From Subtercola sp. Z020 (GTDB lineage: Bacteria > Actinomycetota > Actinomycetes > Actinomycetales > Microbacteriaceae), in NCBI RefSeq assembly GCF_002931235.1, contig NZ_PSTT01000070.1, positions 1-64,000 on the forward strand: a DNA stretch of 64,000 nt, given 5' to 3'. This document shows, one piece after another, positions 46,583-56,192 of the stretch. The notes below the pieces were generated by a model. It did not search any database and was not told the DNA's origin. It saw only the letters and a list, made by a program, of their open reading frames with translations. The number at the start of each line of letters is the position of its first letter. Within the stretch, counting starts at the first letter, position 1. Position numbers and translations under genes: made by a program.

Positions 46583-48087
46583 ACGGGAGCGCTGTGGACG
46601 GGAGCACTGTGGACGGGAGCACTGTGAACGAACGCACCGGGAGCGGGCGCATCTTGTCGATCGCCTTCTGGGCGTTGCTCGCCGCGGGCGTCGTGCTGCG
46701 TGTGCTGCTGCTGTTCACCCCCGCCTTCTACGTCGACTCCGACAACGCGATCGTCTACCTGGTGGCGAAGCACATCTCCGAGGGCGACGTCACCTTCTTC
46801 TTCTGGGGCCAGACCTACGGCGGAACGCTGCTGCAGCTCGTCGCGGGCGGCGCCATGGTGCTCTTCGGCGAACACATCGAGGTGCTCTCGATCGTCTCCA
46901 CCCTGTTCTTCGTCGGCGGGGTTCTCGTGCTGCGTTACATCGCCACGAAGGCGTTCAGCCGGGTGGTCGGGGATGTCGCGGCCATCCTGTACTGGTTCTC
47001 AGGGTTCTACACGCTGCGCATCTCGATCAGCGAGCCCGGCTTCTACGGGCCGAGTCTGTTCCTCGGCCTCGGCGCGACGGCGCTCGCCCTCCGCGATTCG
47101 CCGCGGCGACCGCTGCTGCAGTGGGCGCTCGTCGGGCTGGCCGCGGGGCTCGCGTTCTGGCAGTCGCCGATGGGCGCGGCCCTCGCCATTCCCGGGGTGC
47201 TGATTCTGCTGGTGCGGAGCCGCCGGCAGTGGTACCGCGTCTTCGTGGGCATCGCGGCGGCTGTCGTCGGCGCCCTCCCCTGGATCATCGTCTTCCTCTC
47301 AGCCACCGACGCCCTCGCGCCGAAGAATGACGGGTCGCGGCCCGGCCTCCGGAGCTTCGGCACTCTCTTCACCAGCACGATGCCGAGCATCTTCAGCGTG
47401 AGCAGCAGAACGGCCTCGCTGGCGATCGCGGTGGTCTGCGTCGCGCTCCTGGTACTCCTGGCCGTGCTCGCTGTGCTCCGGCGGAGCGTGTGGATCGCGG
47501 CGCTGCTCGGCGGAACGGTCATCGCGACCGTCACCGTCGTGGTGGGCGCGGGCACCTCGCTCGGTCCGAGCGACTACCGCTACACCGTCTTCGTGCTCCC
47601 CTCGCTCGCCGTGGCCGTGGCGTGGCTGGTCACGCGCATCCGGTACCGGGTGGCAGCCGGGATCACGGCCATGGTGCTCGCCGCTGTTCTGACCGTCGTC
47701 CAGGTCGAGGGGCTGTTCCCGAACCTCTCGTTCGGAACGCAGAGCCGGTACATCGTCGGCGACATCCGATCGCTCGGGAGCCATCTCGAAGACCGTGACG
47801 TCGACGCTGTCTACGCCGACTACTGGGTCGCGTACTCCCTGACGGCGGCGACCGACGAACGGGTGACCGCGGCCGGGCTCACCAACGACAGGTACCCGCC
47901 GTACCAGGACCGGGCGCGACAGGCCGCGGTGCACACGGTCGTCGTGCTCGAGAACAACGACAACGACAAGCATCTGCAAGTCGCGAGCGACCTACCACCT
48001 CACACGCGAGAGGTAACGAGCGGATACGCCATCTACACGTTCCCTTCCTCGTTCGATGTGTCGACGTACCCCTGGTCGCTGTACTGA
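46579..48087 (+). CDS. Polytopic membrane protein, GT-C/GT39-like
   Basis: A 502-residue protein with about 10-11 TM helices. After TM1 it has the early extracytoplasmic acidic motif YVDSDNAIVY, typical of GT-C enzymes that use polyprenyl-phosphate sugars. The ending is a soluble extracytoplasmic region (GDIRSLGSHLEDRDVDAVYADYW). The N-terminus is a Ser/Thr/Val/Asp repeat encoded by near-identical 15-bp units (46584-46627). ATG 46579 overlaps the preceding stop by four bases. The acceptor and donor are unknown. Confidence 0.8.
   Translation: MNGSAVDGSTVDGSTVNERTGSGRILSIAFWALLAAGVVLRVLLLFTPAFYVDSDNAIVYLVAKHISEGDVTFFFWGQTYGGTLLQLVAGGAMVLFGEHIEVLSIVSTLFFVGGVLVLRYIATKAFSRVVGDVAAILYWFSGFYTLRISISEPGFYGPSLFLGLGATALALRDSPRRPLLQWALVGLAAGLAFWQSPMGAALAIPGVLILLVRSRRQWYRVFVGIAAAVVGALPWIIVFLSATDALAPKNDGSRPGLRSFGTLFTSTMPSIFSVSSRTASLAIAVVCVALLVLLAVLAVLRRSVWIAALLGGTVIATVTVVVGAGTSLGPSDYRYTVFVLPSLAVAVAWLVTRIRYRVAAGITAMVLAAVLTVVQVEGLFPNLSFGTQSRYIVGDIRSLGSHLEDRDVDAVYADYWVAYSLTAATDERVTAAGLTNDRYPPYQDRARQAAVHTVVVLENNDNDKHLQVASDLPPHTREVTSGYAIYTFPSSFDVSTYPWSLY
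46584..46627 (+). repeat. 15-bp tandem repeat near the start of the GT-C-like gene
   Basis: GGGAGCACTGTGGAC-type units occur three times in a row (first with GCTGTG, last with GTGAAC), encoding GSAVDGSTVDGSTVN. The unit length is a multiple of three, so slippage would keep the frame. Confidence 0.75.
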
Positions 48088-48147
48088 AGCCGCGCGCCGC
48101 AGCGCGTCCAGTGACAGCCCGAAGCGCTGTAATAGGATGACTGCGAC

Positions 48148-49905
48148 ATGCGCACCACAGACCAGGCCAGTGCCCCTTCTCCCTCCGTTCTCAGCGGTGC
48201 CCACTACCTCGCCTCTCCCCAGGTCGATGCCTGGATCGCGGGGCTGCACTCGGCGGGCGAGCCCGACGGGCCCACGGCGCAGGAGCTGCAGTCGAGCTTC
48301 AGCTGGCGGGTGACCCGGCCCATCCGTGCCGTTCGTGCGCGGGAGCGGGTGGCGCTGCTGAAGCAGCGCCGGCTGCGCTTTCCGCCGCAGCCCCGCACCC
48401 GCTCCGACGGAGACCGGGCGCGCGTCGCCCTCGAACAGCGTGTGCGGGCCGTCGCCCCCGCGCTGCTCCCCTCGGTCGGCACGGCGGAGCTGGCGGCCCT
48501 GCCCCTCGAACGACTGCTGAGCGAACTGGTGCAGCAGGTGCAGTCCTCCGGGGCCAAGGCAGAGCTCTGGTTGCTGGTCATCGCGGTCAGCGGCTGCTTC
48601 CCCGACCAGCAGATGCTCTTCGGCCTCGCCCGCGACATGGTCGGCGTCACGGGCGCCTCGGCCGCGCAGCGCATCCTCAACCACAGTGCCGTGTGGACGA
48701 TCCGGTACCACGCGCAGCTCCGCACGCTGCGGCTGGTGACCGACGTGCCGGTGGTCTTCACCGACCAGACCGCGAAGTTCGGCTTCAACTCCGGCATCCA
48801 GCGGGTGACCCGGCAGACCGTGTCGCGCTGGGCGGGCCGTGAGGAGTTCCAGCTCGCGGCGCTCACCGACGACGGAGCGGGCCTCCGCACGCTCTCTCTC
48901 GAAGAGCAGGGGCGCGTTCTCGACTGGCAGGGCGACGACGACCGCGACCGCGATCGCGACGACAGAGCCGAGCCCGACGAGTCCGACGCCGAACTGGTCG
49001 TGCCGTGGCAGACGACGTTCTTCATCCCCGAGGTTCCGGTCGGCCGTGGAACGGATGCCCTGGCCGCACTCACGCGGTTCTCGCGCAACCGCACCGTGGC
49101 CATCGGCTACGACACCATCCCCGTCTCGAGCGGGCACCTCGTGCACCGGGGTCTCAGTGGGCTCTTCGTCTCGTACCTGTCGACCATCAAGTACATCGAC
49201 GAGATCGTCGCCATCTCGAACTCGACCGCCTCGGAGTTCGTCGGCTTCAGCGAAGCACTCGCCACCCAGGGCCTCCCCGGCTTCGACGTGACCACCGTGC
49301 ACCTGCCGATCGAACACATCCCCGCCGACGACGGTGAACCCCCCGTCGAGCCGTCACTGCCTGTCGTGCTCTCGGTCGGCAGCAACGAGCCCCGCAAGAA
49401 CCAGCTCGCCGTCATCTTCGCGAGCGAGATCCTCTGGCGGGAGGGGCTGGAGTTCTCCCTCGTGCTGCTCGGCGGCCGGGGAGACAAGCTCTACACCGAC
49501 ATCCCCGACGCCGTCGCGGCGCTCCGCGACCAGGGCCGGCAGATCGAACTCCGTCGAGACGTCGACGAGCACGCGCTCGCCGCCGCCTACCGCCGCGCCC
49601 GGTTCAGTGTCTTCATCTCCCTGCAGGAGGGCTACGGCCTGCCCATCGCCGAGTCGCTCGCCGTCGGCACCCCCGCCCTGGCAACGTCGTACGGAAGCAC
49701 CGCCGAGATCGCGGCCGGCGGCGGCTGCGTGACGGCAGACCCGCGTGACGACCGTTCGGTGGCCGACGGCATGCGCGCCCTCCTCACCGACGACGCCCTG
49801 CTCGACCGGCTGAAAGCCGAGATCGAGTCCCGTGACGACAGTACATGGGAGGCCTACTCCGACTCGCTCTGGAGCATCGTCTCCCCGGCAGGAGCCCGCT
49901 CGTGA
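48148..49905 (+). CDS. Glycosyltransferase family 4 protein with IQRVVRET-type N-terminal domain (paralogue 3)
   Basis: A 585-residue paralogue. Residues 52-60 are SWRVTRPIR, echoing the C-terminal SWRITKPLR of the FkbM protein. The family motif NSGIQRVTRQTVSRW lies near residue 215. The GT4 half has VLSVGSNEPRKNQLAVIF and SLQEGYGLPIAESLAVG. An acidic/basic insert rich in Asp-Arg pairs lies near residue 270 (48935-48980). TAGGAT ends nine bases before the ATG. The next paralogue overlaps its stop by four bases (GTGA). Confidence 0.87.
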   Translation: MRTTDQASAPSPSVLSGAHYLASPQVDAWIAGLHSAGEPDGPTAQELQSSFSWRVTRPIRAVRARERVALLKQRRLRFPPQPRTRSDGDRARVALEQRVRAVAPALLPSVGTAELAALPLERLLSELVQQVQSSGAKAELWLLVIAVSGCFPDQQMLFGLARDMVGVTGASAAQRILNHSAVWTIRYHAQLRTLRLVTDVPVVFTDQTAKFGFNSGIQRVTRQTVSRWAGREEFQLAALTDDGAGLRTLSLEEQGRVLDWQGDDDRDRDRDDRAEPDESDAELVVPWQTTFFIPEVPVGRGTDALAALTRFSRNRTVAIGYDTIPVSSGHLVHRGLSGLFVSYLSTIKYIDEIVAISNSTASEFVGFSEALATQGLPGFDVTTVHLPIEHIPADDGEPPVEPSLPVVLSVGSNEPRKNQLAVIFASEILWREGLEFSLVLLGGRGDKLYTDIPDAVAALRDQGRQIELRRDVDEHALAAAYRRARFSVFISLQEGYGLPIAESLAVGTPALATSYGSTAEIAAGGGCVTADPRDDRSVADGMRALLTDDALLDRLKAEIESRDDSTWEAYSDSLWSIVSPAGARS

Positions 49906-51362
49906 AACTCACCGAACCCTCCTCCCTGCAGCCGCTGCTGGGCGCCCTCGGCGCCTCCGTTCCCGACGGTGCTGGCGCCGGAGAGCTGGAGAGCCAACTC
50001 GCCGGCATCCTGCAGTCGGCCATCGACGACGGCGGCCGCTGGTCCGACCTCTGGCTCATCTGGAGCACTCTGAGAGGCGAACTGCCCACCGAGGAGGAGG
50101 TCGTCACCTTCCAGCGCGACGCCACCCTGAACGGAGCGTCAGCAGCGATCCGCGGGCTCGGCGCCCGTGCCGACGCCAGCATCTTCGGGCTCAGTTCCGA
50201 GGTCGAGATCGTGACCGATGCTGTCGTGATCGACGTGCACAACACCAGCAGCACCCGGGTCATGTCGGGCATCCAGCGGGTCGTCCGCGAGACCGTCGGG
50301 CTGTGGGCTGCCGACCACGAGGTCGTGCTCGTCGCGTGGACCGAGAGCCGCAAGGGCCTCCGCCGGCTCACCCCCCGCGAAGAGGCACGGATGCGCGGCG
50401 GCGACGAAGACGCTGTCGAGTCGCTCGCCCCGGCGCGCGAGCGGGTCGTCATTCCGAACGGCGGCCTGGTGATCGTTCCCGAGCTCTCTGCAGACTCCGA
50501 GCGCGCCGAACGTTTTCTCGCGCTCGGCGAGTTCGCGGGGTCGAAGCTGGCGTTCATCGGCTACGACTGCGTTCCGCTGACCTCGGGCGAGACCGCGGCG
50601 GGGCCGATGGCCGCGCACTTCCCGCTCTATCTCGACGCGGTCGCCTACTCCGACAAGGTCGCGGCCATCTCGCGGTCGACGGCCGACGAGTTCATCGCCT
50701 GGAAGAAGATGCTGCCCTCATCGGGGCGTGTCGGTCCCGACGTTCGCACCGTGTTCCTCGGTGGCGACTCCGCGGCGCCCTCCGACGTCGACCTCGCGGC
50801 CGTCGCGGCAGAGCTCGAGCTCGGCGACCTGCCCGTCGTGCTCGTCGTCGGCAGCCACGAGCCCCGCAAGAACCACCTCTCCGTGCTGCAGGCCGCCCGG
50901 GTGCTCTGGAGCGAGGGAGCCGAGTTCCGGCTGCTGATGATCGGCGCGGGCTCGTGGAACAGCGCCCCGTTCGACCAGCTGAGCCAGCACCTGCAAGACG
51001 AGGGCTGGCCGCTCACCGTTCTCTCCGGTGCGTCCGATGCCACACTCGGAGCAAGCTACCGGCTCGCCACCGTGTCGATCTTCACCTCGTTCCACGAGGG
51101 TTTCGGGCTGCCGATCGTGGAGTCCCTGCGGGCGGGCACGCCGGTCATCGCCTCCGACCTCGGCAGCATGGCCGAGATCGCGGCGCACTACGGCGGCGTG
51201 ATCGGTGTCGACCCGCACTCCGACGAAGCGCTCGAGTCCGCCCTCCGCAGCGTGCTCTCCGACCCGGCCGTTCTCGCGCAGAAGAAGCGCGACCTGGCCG
51301 GCAACGACTACCGCTCGTGGGAGTCGTACGCCGACGAGACCTGGCAGTACTTCACGGCGTGA
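49902..51362 (+). CDS. Glycosyltransferase family 4 protein with IQRVVRET-type N-terminal domain (paralogue 4)
   Basis: A 486-residue paralogue, closest in size and motifs to the one at 36372. It has VVIDVHNTSSTRVMSGIQRVVRE near residues 107-129, FIGYDCVPLTSGET, then VVGSHEPRKNHLSVLQ and SFHEGFGLPIVESLRAGTPVI. The start GTG 49902 overlaps the previous stop. Its 3' end overlaps the 3' end of the convergent gene at 51352 by 11 bases, with no room for a terminator between them. Confidence 0.88.
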   Translation: MKLTEPSSLQPLLGALGASVPDGAGAGELESQLAGILQSAIDDGGRWSDLWLIWSTLRGELPTEEEVVTFQRDATLNGASAAIRGLGARADASIFGLSSEVEIVTDAVVIDVHNTSSTRVMSGIQRVVRETVGLWAADHEVVLVAWTESRKGLRRLTPREEARMRGGDEDAVESLAPARERVVIPNGGLVIVPELSADSERAERFLALGEFAGSKLAFIGYDCVPLTSGETAAGPMAAHFPLYLDAVAYSDKVAAISRSTADEFIAWKKMLPSSGRVGPDVRTVFLGGDSAAPSDVDLAAVAAELELGDLPVVLVVGSHEPRKNHLSVLQAARVLWSEGAEFRLLMIGAGSWNSAPFDQLSQHLQDEGWPLTVLSGASDATLGASYRLATVSIFTSFHEGFGLPIVESLRAGTPVIASDLGSMAEIAAHYGGVIGVDPHSDEALESALRSVLSDPAVLAQKKRDLAGNDYRSWESYADETWQYFTA

Positions 51363-53253
51363 AGGCCCACAGGGTGACCGTGGCGTCGCCGGTCGCTGTC
51401 GGGTAGCTGCGGGAGTCGACGAAGGAGAGTTCGTCGGCGTAGTACGTGCCCCAGTCGAACGGGGTGCAGGAGCTGTCGGTGATGACCCACTTCACGTCGG
51501 CGGCGGCGGCATCCGAGGCGATCTGGAAACCGTTCTTGCGGTCGTGGTTGACCGCCCTGACCTCTGCGTAGTCGGTCGGCCACGCCATGCCCTCGTTGAA
51601 AGTGGCGACCGGGGCGCCGTCGGAGACGATCTTCAGGCCCTCGACGTCGATGCAGGCATCCGGGTTGATGAGGCCGGCACCGGTCTTCGGCACTTCGAGG
51701 CCGAGCTGGCCGATGGCCTGGTAGCGCGGGGTGTTGTAGTCGATGAACGTGTGCAGCCCGGCGAGATTGCGGAAGGTGTGGAAGTCGATCGCCGACACGC
51801 CGGCCGCCACCACGCAGACCGCCACGACGACGAGGGCTGCGACGACCGAGACGACCGAGCGCCGCGCCGGGCCGGCGGGGGCGGTGGCAGCGGTGGCGGG
51901 GCCGGTGGCGGTGGCGACTGCCCGCCTCCGCCTGGCGAGGTACGACACCGCGACCATCGTCGCGACGGGCACCGTCACGAAGGAGACCAGGCAGAACGTG
52001 TCGAGCCAGAACCGGTACGGCTCCTGGTTCGCGCCCCAGATGTCGTTCGTCGACGTCAGCGCCCAGGCGGCGATGGCGGCCAGCGGGAACGAGACCCAGA
52101 GGGCGTTGCGACGATGGATGCCCGCCAGCAGAATTCCGAGCAGCGGCAGCAGAACAGCCCCTGCCCCGAGGATGCCGCGCCCGTCGACACCCAGATCGAC
52201 CGATGAGGCGACCCGGTAGCTGAGGAAAGGGTCTTTCGAGACGATGCCGAGCATGGTCGCGATGATCTGCGGGGAGGCGGTGGCCGCGAGCGCCAGGAGC
52301 GGCAGCAGCGCGCCCAGGCGGAACCGCAGAACGAGCACCACGAGCGCGGGCAGAGCCGGAACGGCCCCGAACGCGAGCGTGGCCAGCGGCCCGAGTGTCG
52401 AGGCGATCGTCGGCCCGACGGCGAACACCAGCACGATGAGCGCGAGGGAGACCGCCACCAGAACGGCTCTCCGCCGGGGCAGGAGGAGGCGCGAGCAGAG
52501 CACGAAGGCCGCCACGGCGAAGAGCGCGAGGTAGGCGCTGGCGAGAAAGCCGTAGGTCTGCACGTTCGCCGTGAGCCCCACCAGGGCTGCAGCCAGGGCG
52601 TAGAAGGCCACGCTCGCGCCACGCCGTCGAACCCGGAGGAAGGTGACCAGCGCCACCAGGATGCCGCTGGCGCCGAGCGAGAGCGCCACCGTCTCACCGT
52701 TCAGCGTGTAGAACACCCCGAACGGCCCCCAGAGCACAGCGTGCGACGCCATGTTCGTGTACCAGCCGCCGGCGGAGATCGCATTGGCGAACGTACCGAG
52801 AACGAACGGAACCGGGGCGAGCACGGGCAACCACCAGCGCCGGCTGACGAGGTAGATCGCCGTCGCGATGGCGGCGATGAGCACCGCCTGCACGAGGAAC
52901 CCGCCGATCGACCACGCCTGCAGCGGGTTCAAGCCGACCAGGCGGGCCACCGTGCCGATGACGTTGTAGTAGAGGTGCGGGTAGGTGTTGGTGCCGGTGT
53001 TGGTGAACGGCTCGACGTCGGCGAGGCGGCCGTCTGCCGCATTCGTGACCATCGACATGTACGAGAGCTGGTCGCCCGGGAAGTAGTTGCGAAAGGAGCT
53101 CCAGGCGAAGTCGGCCTGCGCGAACAGGTACGACCACTGCAGCCAGATGTGCAGGCCCACCGCGGCGAGAACGGCGAGTGCGGCGGCGCCACGGCGGAGG
53201 GCGGGGCGACTCGAGACGATGCCGCGGGGAAGGGCGGGGAGATGGATGCTCAT
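51352..53253 (-). CDS. Polytopic membrane protein, GT-C-like
   Basis: A 633-residue protein with about 12-13 TM helices and an extracytoplasmic C-terminus. After TM1 comes an acidic loop FPGDQLSYMSMVTNAADGRL followed by NTYPHLYYNVIGTVARL, an arrangement like GT-C glycosyltransferases. I do not recognise a specific family. ATG 53253 is one base after the stop of the hydrolase-like gene upstream (TGACATG), so it is the third gene of the minus-strand unit starting at 56064. Confidence 0.72.
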   Translation of the reverse strand: MSIHLPALPRGIVSSRPALRRGAAALAVLAAVGLHIWLQWSYLFAQADFAWSSFRNYFPGDQLSYMSMVTNAADGRLADVEPFTNTGTNTYPHLYYNVIGTVARLVGLNPLQAWSIGGFLVQAVLIAAIATAIYLVSRRWWLPVLAPVPFVLGTFANAISAGGWYTNMASHAVLWGPFGVFYTLNGETVALSLGASGILVALVTFLRVRRRGASVAFYALAAALVGLTANVQTYGFLASAYLALFAVAAFVLCSRLLLPRRRAVLVAVSLALIVLVFAVGPTIASTLGPLATLAFGAVPALPALVVLVLRFRLGALLPLLALAATASPQIIATMLGIVSKDPFLSYRVASSVDLGVDGRGILGAGAVLLPLLGILLAGIHRRNALWVSFPLAAIAAWALTSTNDIWGANQEPYRFWLDTFCLVSFVTVPVATMVAVSYLARRRRAVATATGPATAATAPAGPARRSVVSVVAALVVVAVCVVAAGVSAIDFHTFRNLAGLHTFIDYNTPRYQAIGQLGLEVPKTGAGLINPDACIDVEGLKIVSDGAPVATFNEGMAWPTDYAEVRAVNHDRKNGFQIASDAAAADVKWVITDSSCTPFDWGTYYADELSFVDSRSYPTATGDATVTLWAFTP

Positions 53254-53254
53254 G

Positions 53255-55441
53255 TCAGTACAGCTGCGCCCCGTCGACCCACAGGGTGTTGCCTGTGGTG
53301 TTCTCGTAGATCTCGAACCGCAGGCTGGAGTGCTCCTGCGCCAACGGAAGCGTGGCGACCACACGGGTCCAGCCGCCCCGCACGGTGAACGGTGTCGTGT
53401 TCACCTCGACGGTGCCGCCGAGACCCCACACCGCGAGCGTGCCGCTGAAGGTCTTCGTCGGATCGGCCGACCGCAGCCACACCTCCGCCGTGTAGCTGTC
53501 GCCGACGATGGTCTGGCGCCGAACATCCTGGCTCAGCGAACTGCCGACCGTGCCGGTGTTGGTGGCGAGGAAGTACGACCCGTTCTGCGGTGTCACCCCC
53601 GAACCCGCCGCGCTGTAGACGGCGGTGTTGATCGAGCCGTTGCCGGTGCCCCAGCCCGAGAACGAGCCGGATTCGAACGAACCGGCGGTCAGGATGTTGC
53701 GGCTGAGCGACCCGTCGTCGAGGTAGAGCGTGTTGTCGGTCGAGAGCAGGTAGACCTCGGGCTTGAGGGAGCTGATCGAGCCCGAACTCACATCGGTGGT
53801 CACTGAGACCCGCGTCCACGAGCCCGAGGCCGTGAAGTCGGCCGACGACACGACGGGCGAAGCGCCACCGAGCCCCCAGAGCGCGAGCCGCCCGGAGAAG
53901 GGCCGGTCGGGGAAGGCCGAGCGCACCCAGATCGAGAACGTGAACCTGCCGCTCGACGACGCGGGCACCGACACCTGCTGGGCGAGGGAGCGGCCCGGTG
54001 TCGTGGTGTTGGTCGCGCCGAACCACGACCCGGAATGGCTGGCCGCCGGGTCGTTGTAGATGGCCTGGTTCAGCTGGCCGTTGCCCGGCACCCAGCCGCC
54101 CAGGGTGTTCTCGAACCCCGGGGTCGAGAGCAGTTCCTTCAGGGGCGGCGCCTGGCCGAAGGTGAGGGTGGCGTTGTCGAAGTACAGCGTCGTCGACGTC
54201 GTGTCCATGTAGACCTCGAGGCGCACGGTCTGGTGGGCCGACTGCCGCACCGGCAACTTCACCGTCACCTTCTGCCACGTGTTCGTCACCGAGTAGGCCG
54301 TCGACCCGCCCTCCGTCTGCCCGCCGAGGCCCCAGAGCGCCACCCGGCCGGTGGCCGCTGCGCTGGTCGCCGACCGGAGCCAGATCGACGCCGAGGCCTG
54401 GCCGCCGACCGAGACGGTTCGCGTCACGTCCTGCGCGATCGAGCGCCCGGGCACGGCGGTGTTCGACGCGAAGAACCACGAGCCGTTCTGCGCGATGGAG
54501 GGGTCGCGGTAGCTGGCCTGGTTGACCGTGCCGTTGCCGGCTCCCCAGCCCGCAGACCCGCCCTCGAAGGAGGGAGAGCGCAGCCCGCCGCCGGTCGGGT
54601 CGCCGAACCAGTTGCTGAAGTACACCCAGAAGTTGCGATTGCCGTAGGCCGAGCATCCATCGCCCACACCACCGAGGTTCGCGAGAGCCGCAGCGTTCGG
54701 CTGGTAGGGCGTGTAGATGTAGAGGTTCGCCGTCGCCTGGTTCTGGATGAACACGGGTGACGAACCGCACGAGGCGTTGGGGTTGTAGAGGATGTTGTTG
54801 ACCCGGCCCGGCTGGTAGCTCCACGAGGTGCTGTTCTTGGTGTAACGCTGGAACTGGCTGGCTGCCGAGTAGACCTGGTTGAAGAAGCCGTAGTAGGTCG
54901 AGTCGCAGGCCGCCGTGTCCGGGCATCCGAAGCCGAGGGCCGAGCGGTACTGGCCGGCCGTCGTGGAGCGGGCGTCGACGAGGCCCTGCTCCTTCTGCAG
55001 CATGACGAGCAGCACCTGCGGGTTGATGTCGCACGCCACCCCGACCCGCGCGATGATCTGCGCCGCCGTCTCGCCGCTTCGGCCGGTGTACGCCGAGCAA
55101 TAGGCGGTGGCCGCCCGCGAGGCGGTGGTCGCCGTGAAGTCCTTGAGGCAGGGCGACCCACCGGCGCCGCTGCAGTTCGACCCGTGGTCGGTCAGAAAGC
55201 TCTGCACCGCACTCTCGCTGAGCGTGGTCGAGTCGAAGAAGGTGGCGTCGCTGATGATGTTGCCGGGATCGAACGACGAGCCGCTGAGCGCCTCGGCAGA
55301 CGGGGGCTGGATGCTCTGGCCGACGGCTGTCAGCCCGGCGGTGACGACGACCACTGCCGCGACCGAGGCGAGCAGACGGCCGAGGCGACCCGGGCGGCCG
55401 AGGAGGCGCGGGCGGGCTCCGGTGTTTCGCATGGCGCTCAT
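53255..55441 (-). CDS. Secreted hydrolase-like protein with three carbohydrate-binding-type repeats
   Basis: A 728-residue exported protein. The N-terminal signal segment (LLASVAAVVVVTAGLTAVG) is followed by a domain typical of actinobacterial 'hemagglutinin'/glucosaminidase-like proteins (GNIISDATFFDS, then ESAVQSFLTDHG and INPQVLLVMLQKEQGLVD, GFFNQVYSAASQFQRY). From about residue 288 there are three homologous modules of roughly 140 residues, each starting S.G.F..G..GW..GNG.+N.A and containing WLRS or WVRS and LALWGLGG, which look like CBM4/9-type modules. It may remodel wall or bind the locus glycan. The start overlaps the previous gene's stop by four bases. Confidence 0.78.
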   Translation of the reverse strand: MSAMRNTGARPRLLGRPGRLGRLLASVAAVVVVTAGLTAVGQSIQPPSAEALSGSSFDPGNIISDATFFDSTTLSESAVQSFLTDHGSNCSGAGGSPCLKDFTATTASRAATAYCSAYTGRSGETAAQIIARVGVACDINPQVLLVMLQKEQGLVDARSTTAGQYRSALGFGCPDTAACDSTYYGFFNQVYSAASQFQRYTKNSTSWSYQPGRVNNILYNPNASCGSSPVFIQNQATANLYIYTPYQPNAAALANLGGVGDGCSAYGNRNFWVYFSNWFGDPTGGGLRSPSFEGGSAGWGAGNGTVNQASYRDPSIAQNGSWFFASNTAVPGRSIAQDVTRTVSVGGQASASIWLRSATSAAATGRVALWGLGGQTEGGSTAYSVTNTWQKVTVKLPVRQSAHQTVRLEVYMDTTSTTLYFDNATLTFGQAPPLKELLSTPGFENTLGGWVPGNGQLNQAIYNDPAASHSGSWFGATNTTTPGRSLAQQVSVPASSSGRFTFSIWVRSAFPDRPFSGRLALWGLGGASPVVSSADFTASGSWTRVSVTTDVSSGSISSLKPEVYLLSTDNTLYLDDGSLSRNILTAGSFESGSFSGWGTGNGSINTAVYSAAGSGVTPQNGSYFLATNTGTVGSSLSQDVRRQTIVGDSYTAEVWLRSADPTKTFSGTLAVWGLGGTVEVNTTPFTVRGGWTRVVATLPLAQEHSSLRFEIYENTTGNTLWVDGAQLY

Positions 55442-56064
55442 GGAACGTCGACCTCCGAGCCGATCGAGGATCCGGCGGACTCAGCCGACGAGTACGAGAC
55501 GGTGACGGTGTAGCTGCCCGAGACGAGCTCGGGCGAGAGGAGCGAGTTCGAGCCGCACTCGGTGGTGGTCGCTGAGGGGCTCGCCGGGAACTGCGCGGAG
55601 ACGGTCGCGGGGCCCGTCGCGGTGATCGTGCAGATGCCGTCGCTCTCGACGACGCCCGGGATCGAGGCGCTCACCGAGATGCCGCCGGCCTGCACATCCC
55701 AGCCGGCGTAGGAGATGAAGGGGGTCACTCCCGCGATCGGCGGCACGGTGGGCTCGGGCGTCGGTGTCGGCGTGGGCGTGCTGGTCGGTGCGGGGGTCGG
55801 CGTCGCCGTCGGCGGTGGCGTCGGCGTGCCAGGAGCGGTGGGCGAGGCCGTCGCCGTTCTGGTCGGCGTCGGCGTGATGGCACCCGTGGTCGTGGGGCTC
55901 GCCGTCACGGGTGCCGAGGCGCCGGAGGAGCCGGCGATCAGCCACCAGGCCGCTCCGCCGAGCGCCGCCAGCACGACGACGGCGACAATGAGCCAGATCC
56001 ACCATCTCGAGCGTCGTTCTGTCTGGTCGATGACGGTCGGCCCTTCTCGTTTCGCGCCTCGCAA
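55438..56064 (-). CDS. Single-pass membrane protein with Pro/Thr-rich stalk, TTG start
   Basis: A 208-residue protein with a cytoplasmic basic stretch (QTERRSRWWIW), a TM helix (LIVAVVVLAALGGAAWWLIA), a Thr/Pro repeat stalk of about 60 residues, and a C-terminal beta-rich domain with two cysteines (GICTITATG; TECGSNS). The only start that fits is TTG 56064, which has AAGGAGA seven bases upstream. The function is unknown; the stalk would present the C-terminal domain in or beyond the wall. It heads the unit with the hydrolase-like and GT-C-like genes. Confidence 0.75.
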   Translation of the reverse strand: MRGAKREGPTVIDQTERRSRWWIWLIVAVVVLAALGGAAWWLIAGSSGASAPVTASPTTTGAITPTPTRTATASPTAPGTPTPPPTATPTPAPTSTPTPTPTPEPTVPPIAGVTPFISYAGWDVQAGGISVSASIPGVVESDGICTITATGPATVSAQFPASPSATTTECGSNSLLSPELVSGSYTVTVSYSSAESAGSSIGSEVDVP

Positions 56065-56098
56065 GGGGGTGTCTCCTTCGGCGTGTGGATCTCGGTCG

Positions 56099-56104
56099 AG
56101 GGTA
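56099..56104 (-). promoter_or_regulatory. Candidate -10 box for the stalk-protein/hydrolase unit
   Basis: TACCCT on the minus strand lies about 34 bases before the TTG start, leaving a short leader that includes the AAGGAGA site. Confidence 0.35.
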
Positions 56105-56178
56105 ACCGCCTGTGCCGCGTTCAGGGGGTCGACTCACCGCTCGGCCGCGTCTTCGGCTCCGGGCGCGCCCGATTGTCG

Positions 56179-56184
56179 TACGCT
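56179..56184 (+). promoter_or_regulatory. Candidate leaderless -10 box of GT2 at 56193
   Basis: TACGCT ends eight bases before ATG 56193; there is no Shine-Dalgarno sequence. Confidence 0.4.
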
Positions 56185-56192
56185 GGTCTGCA

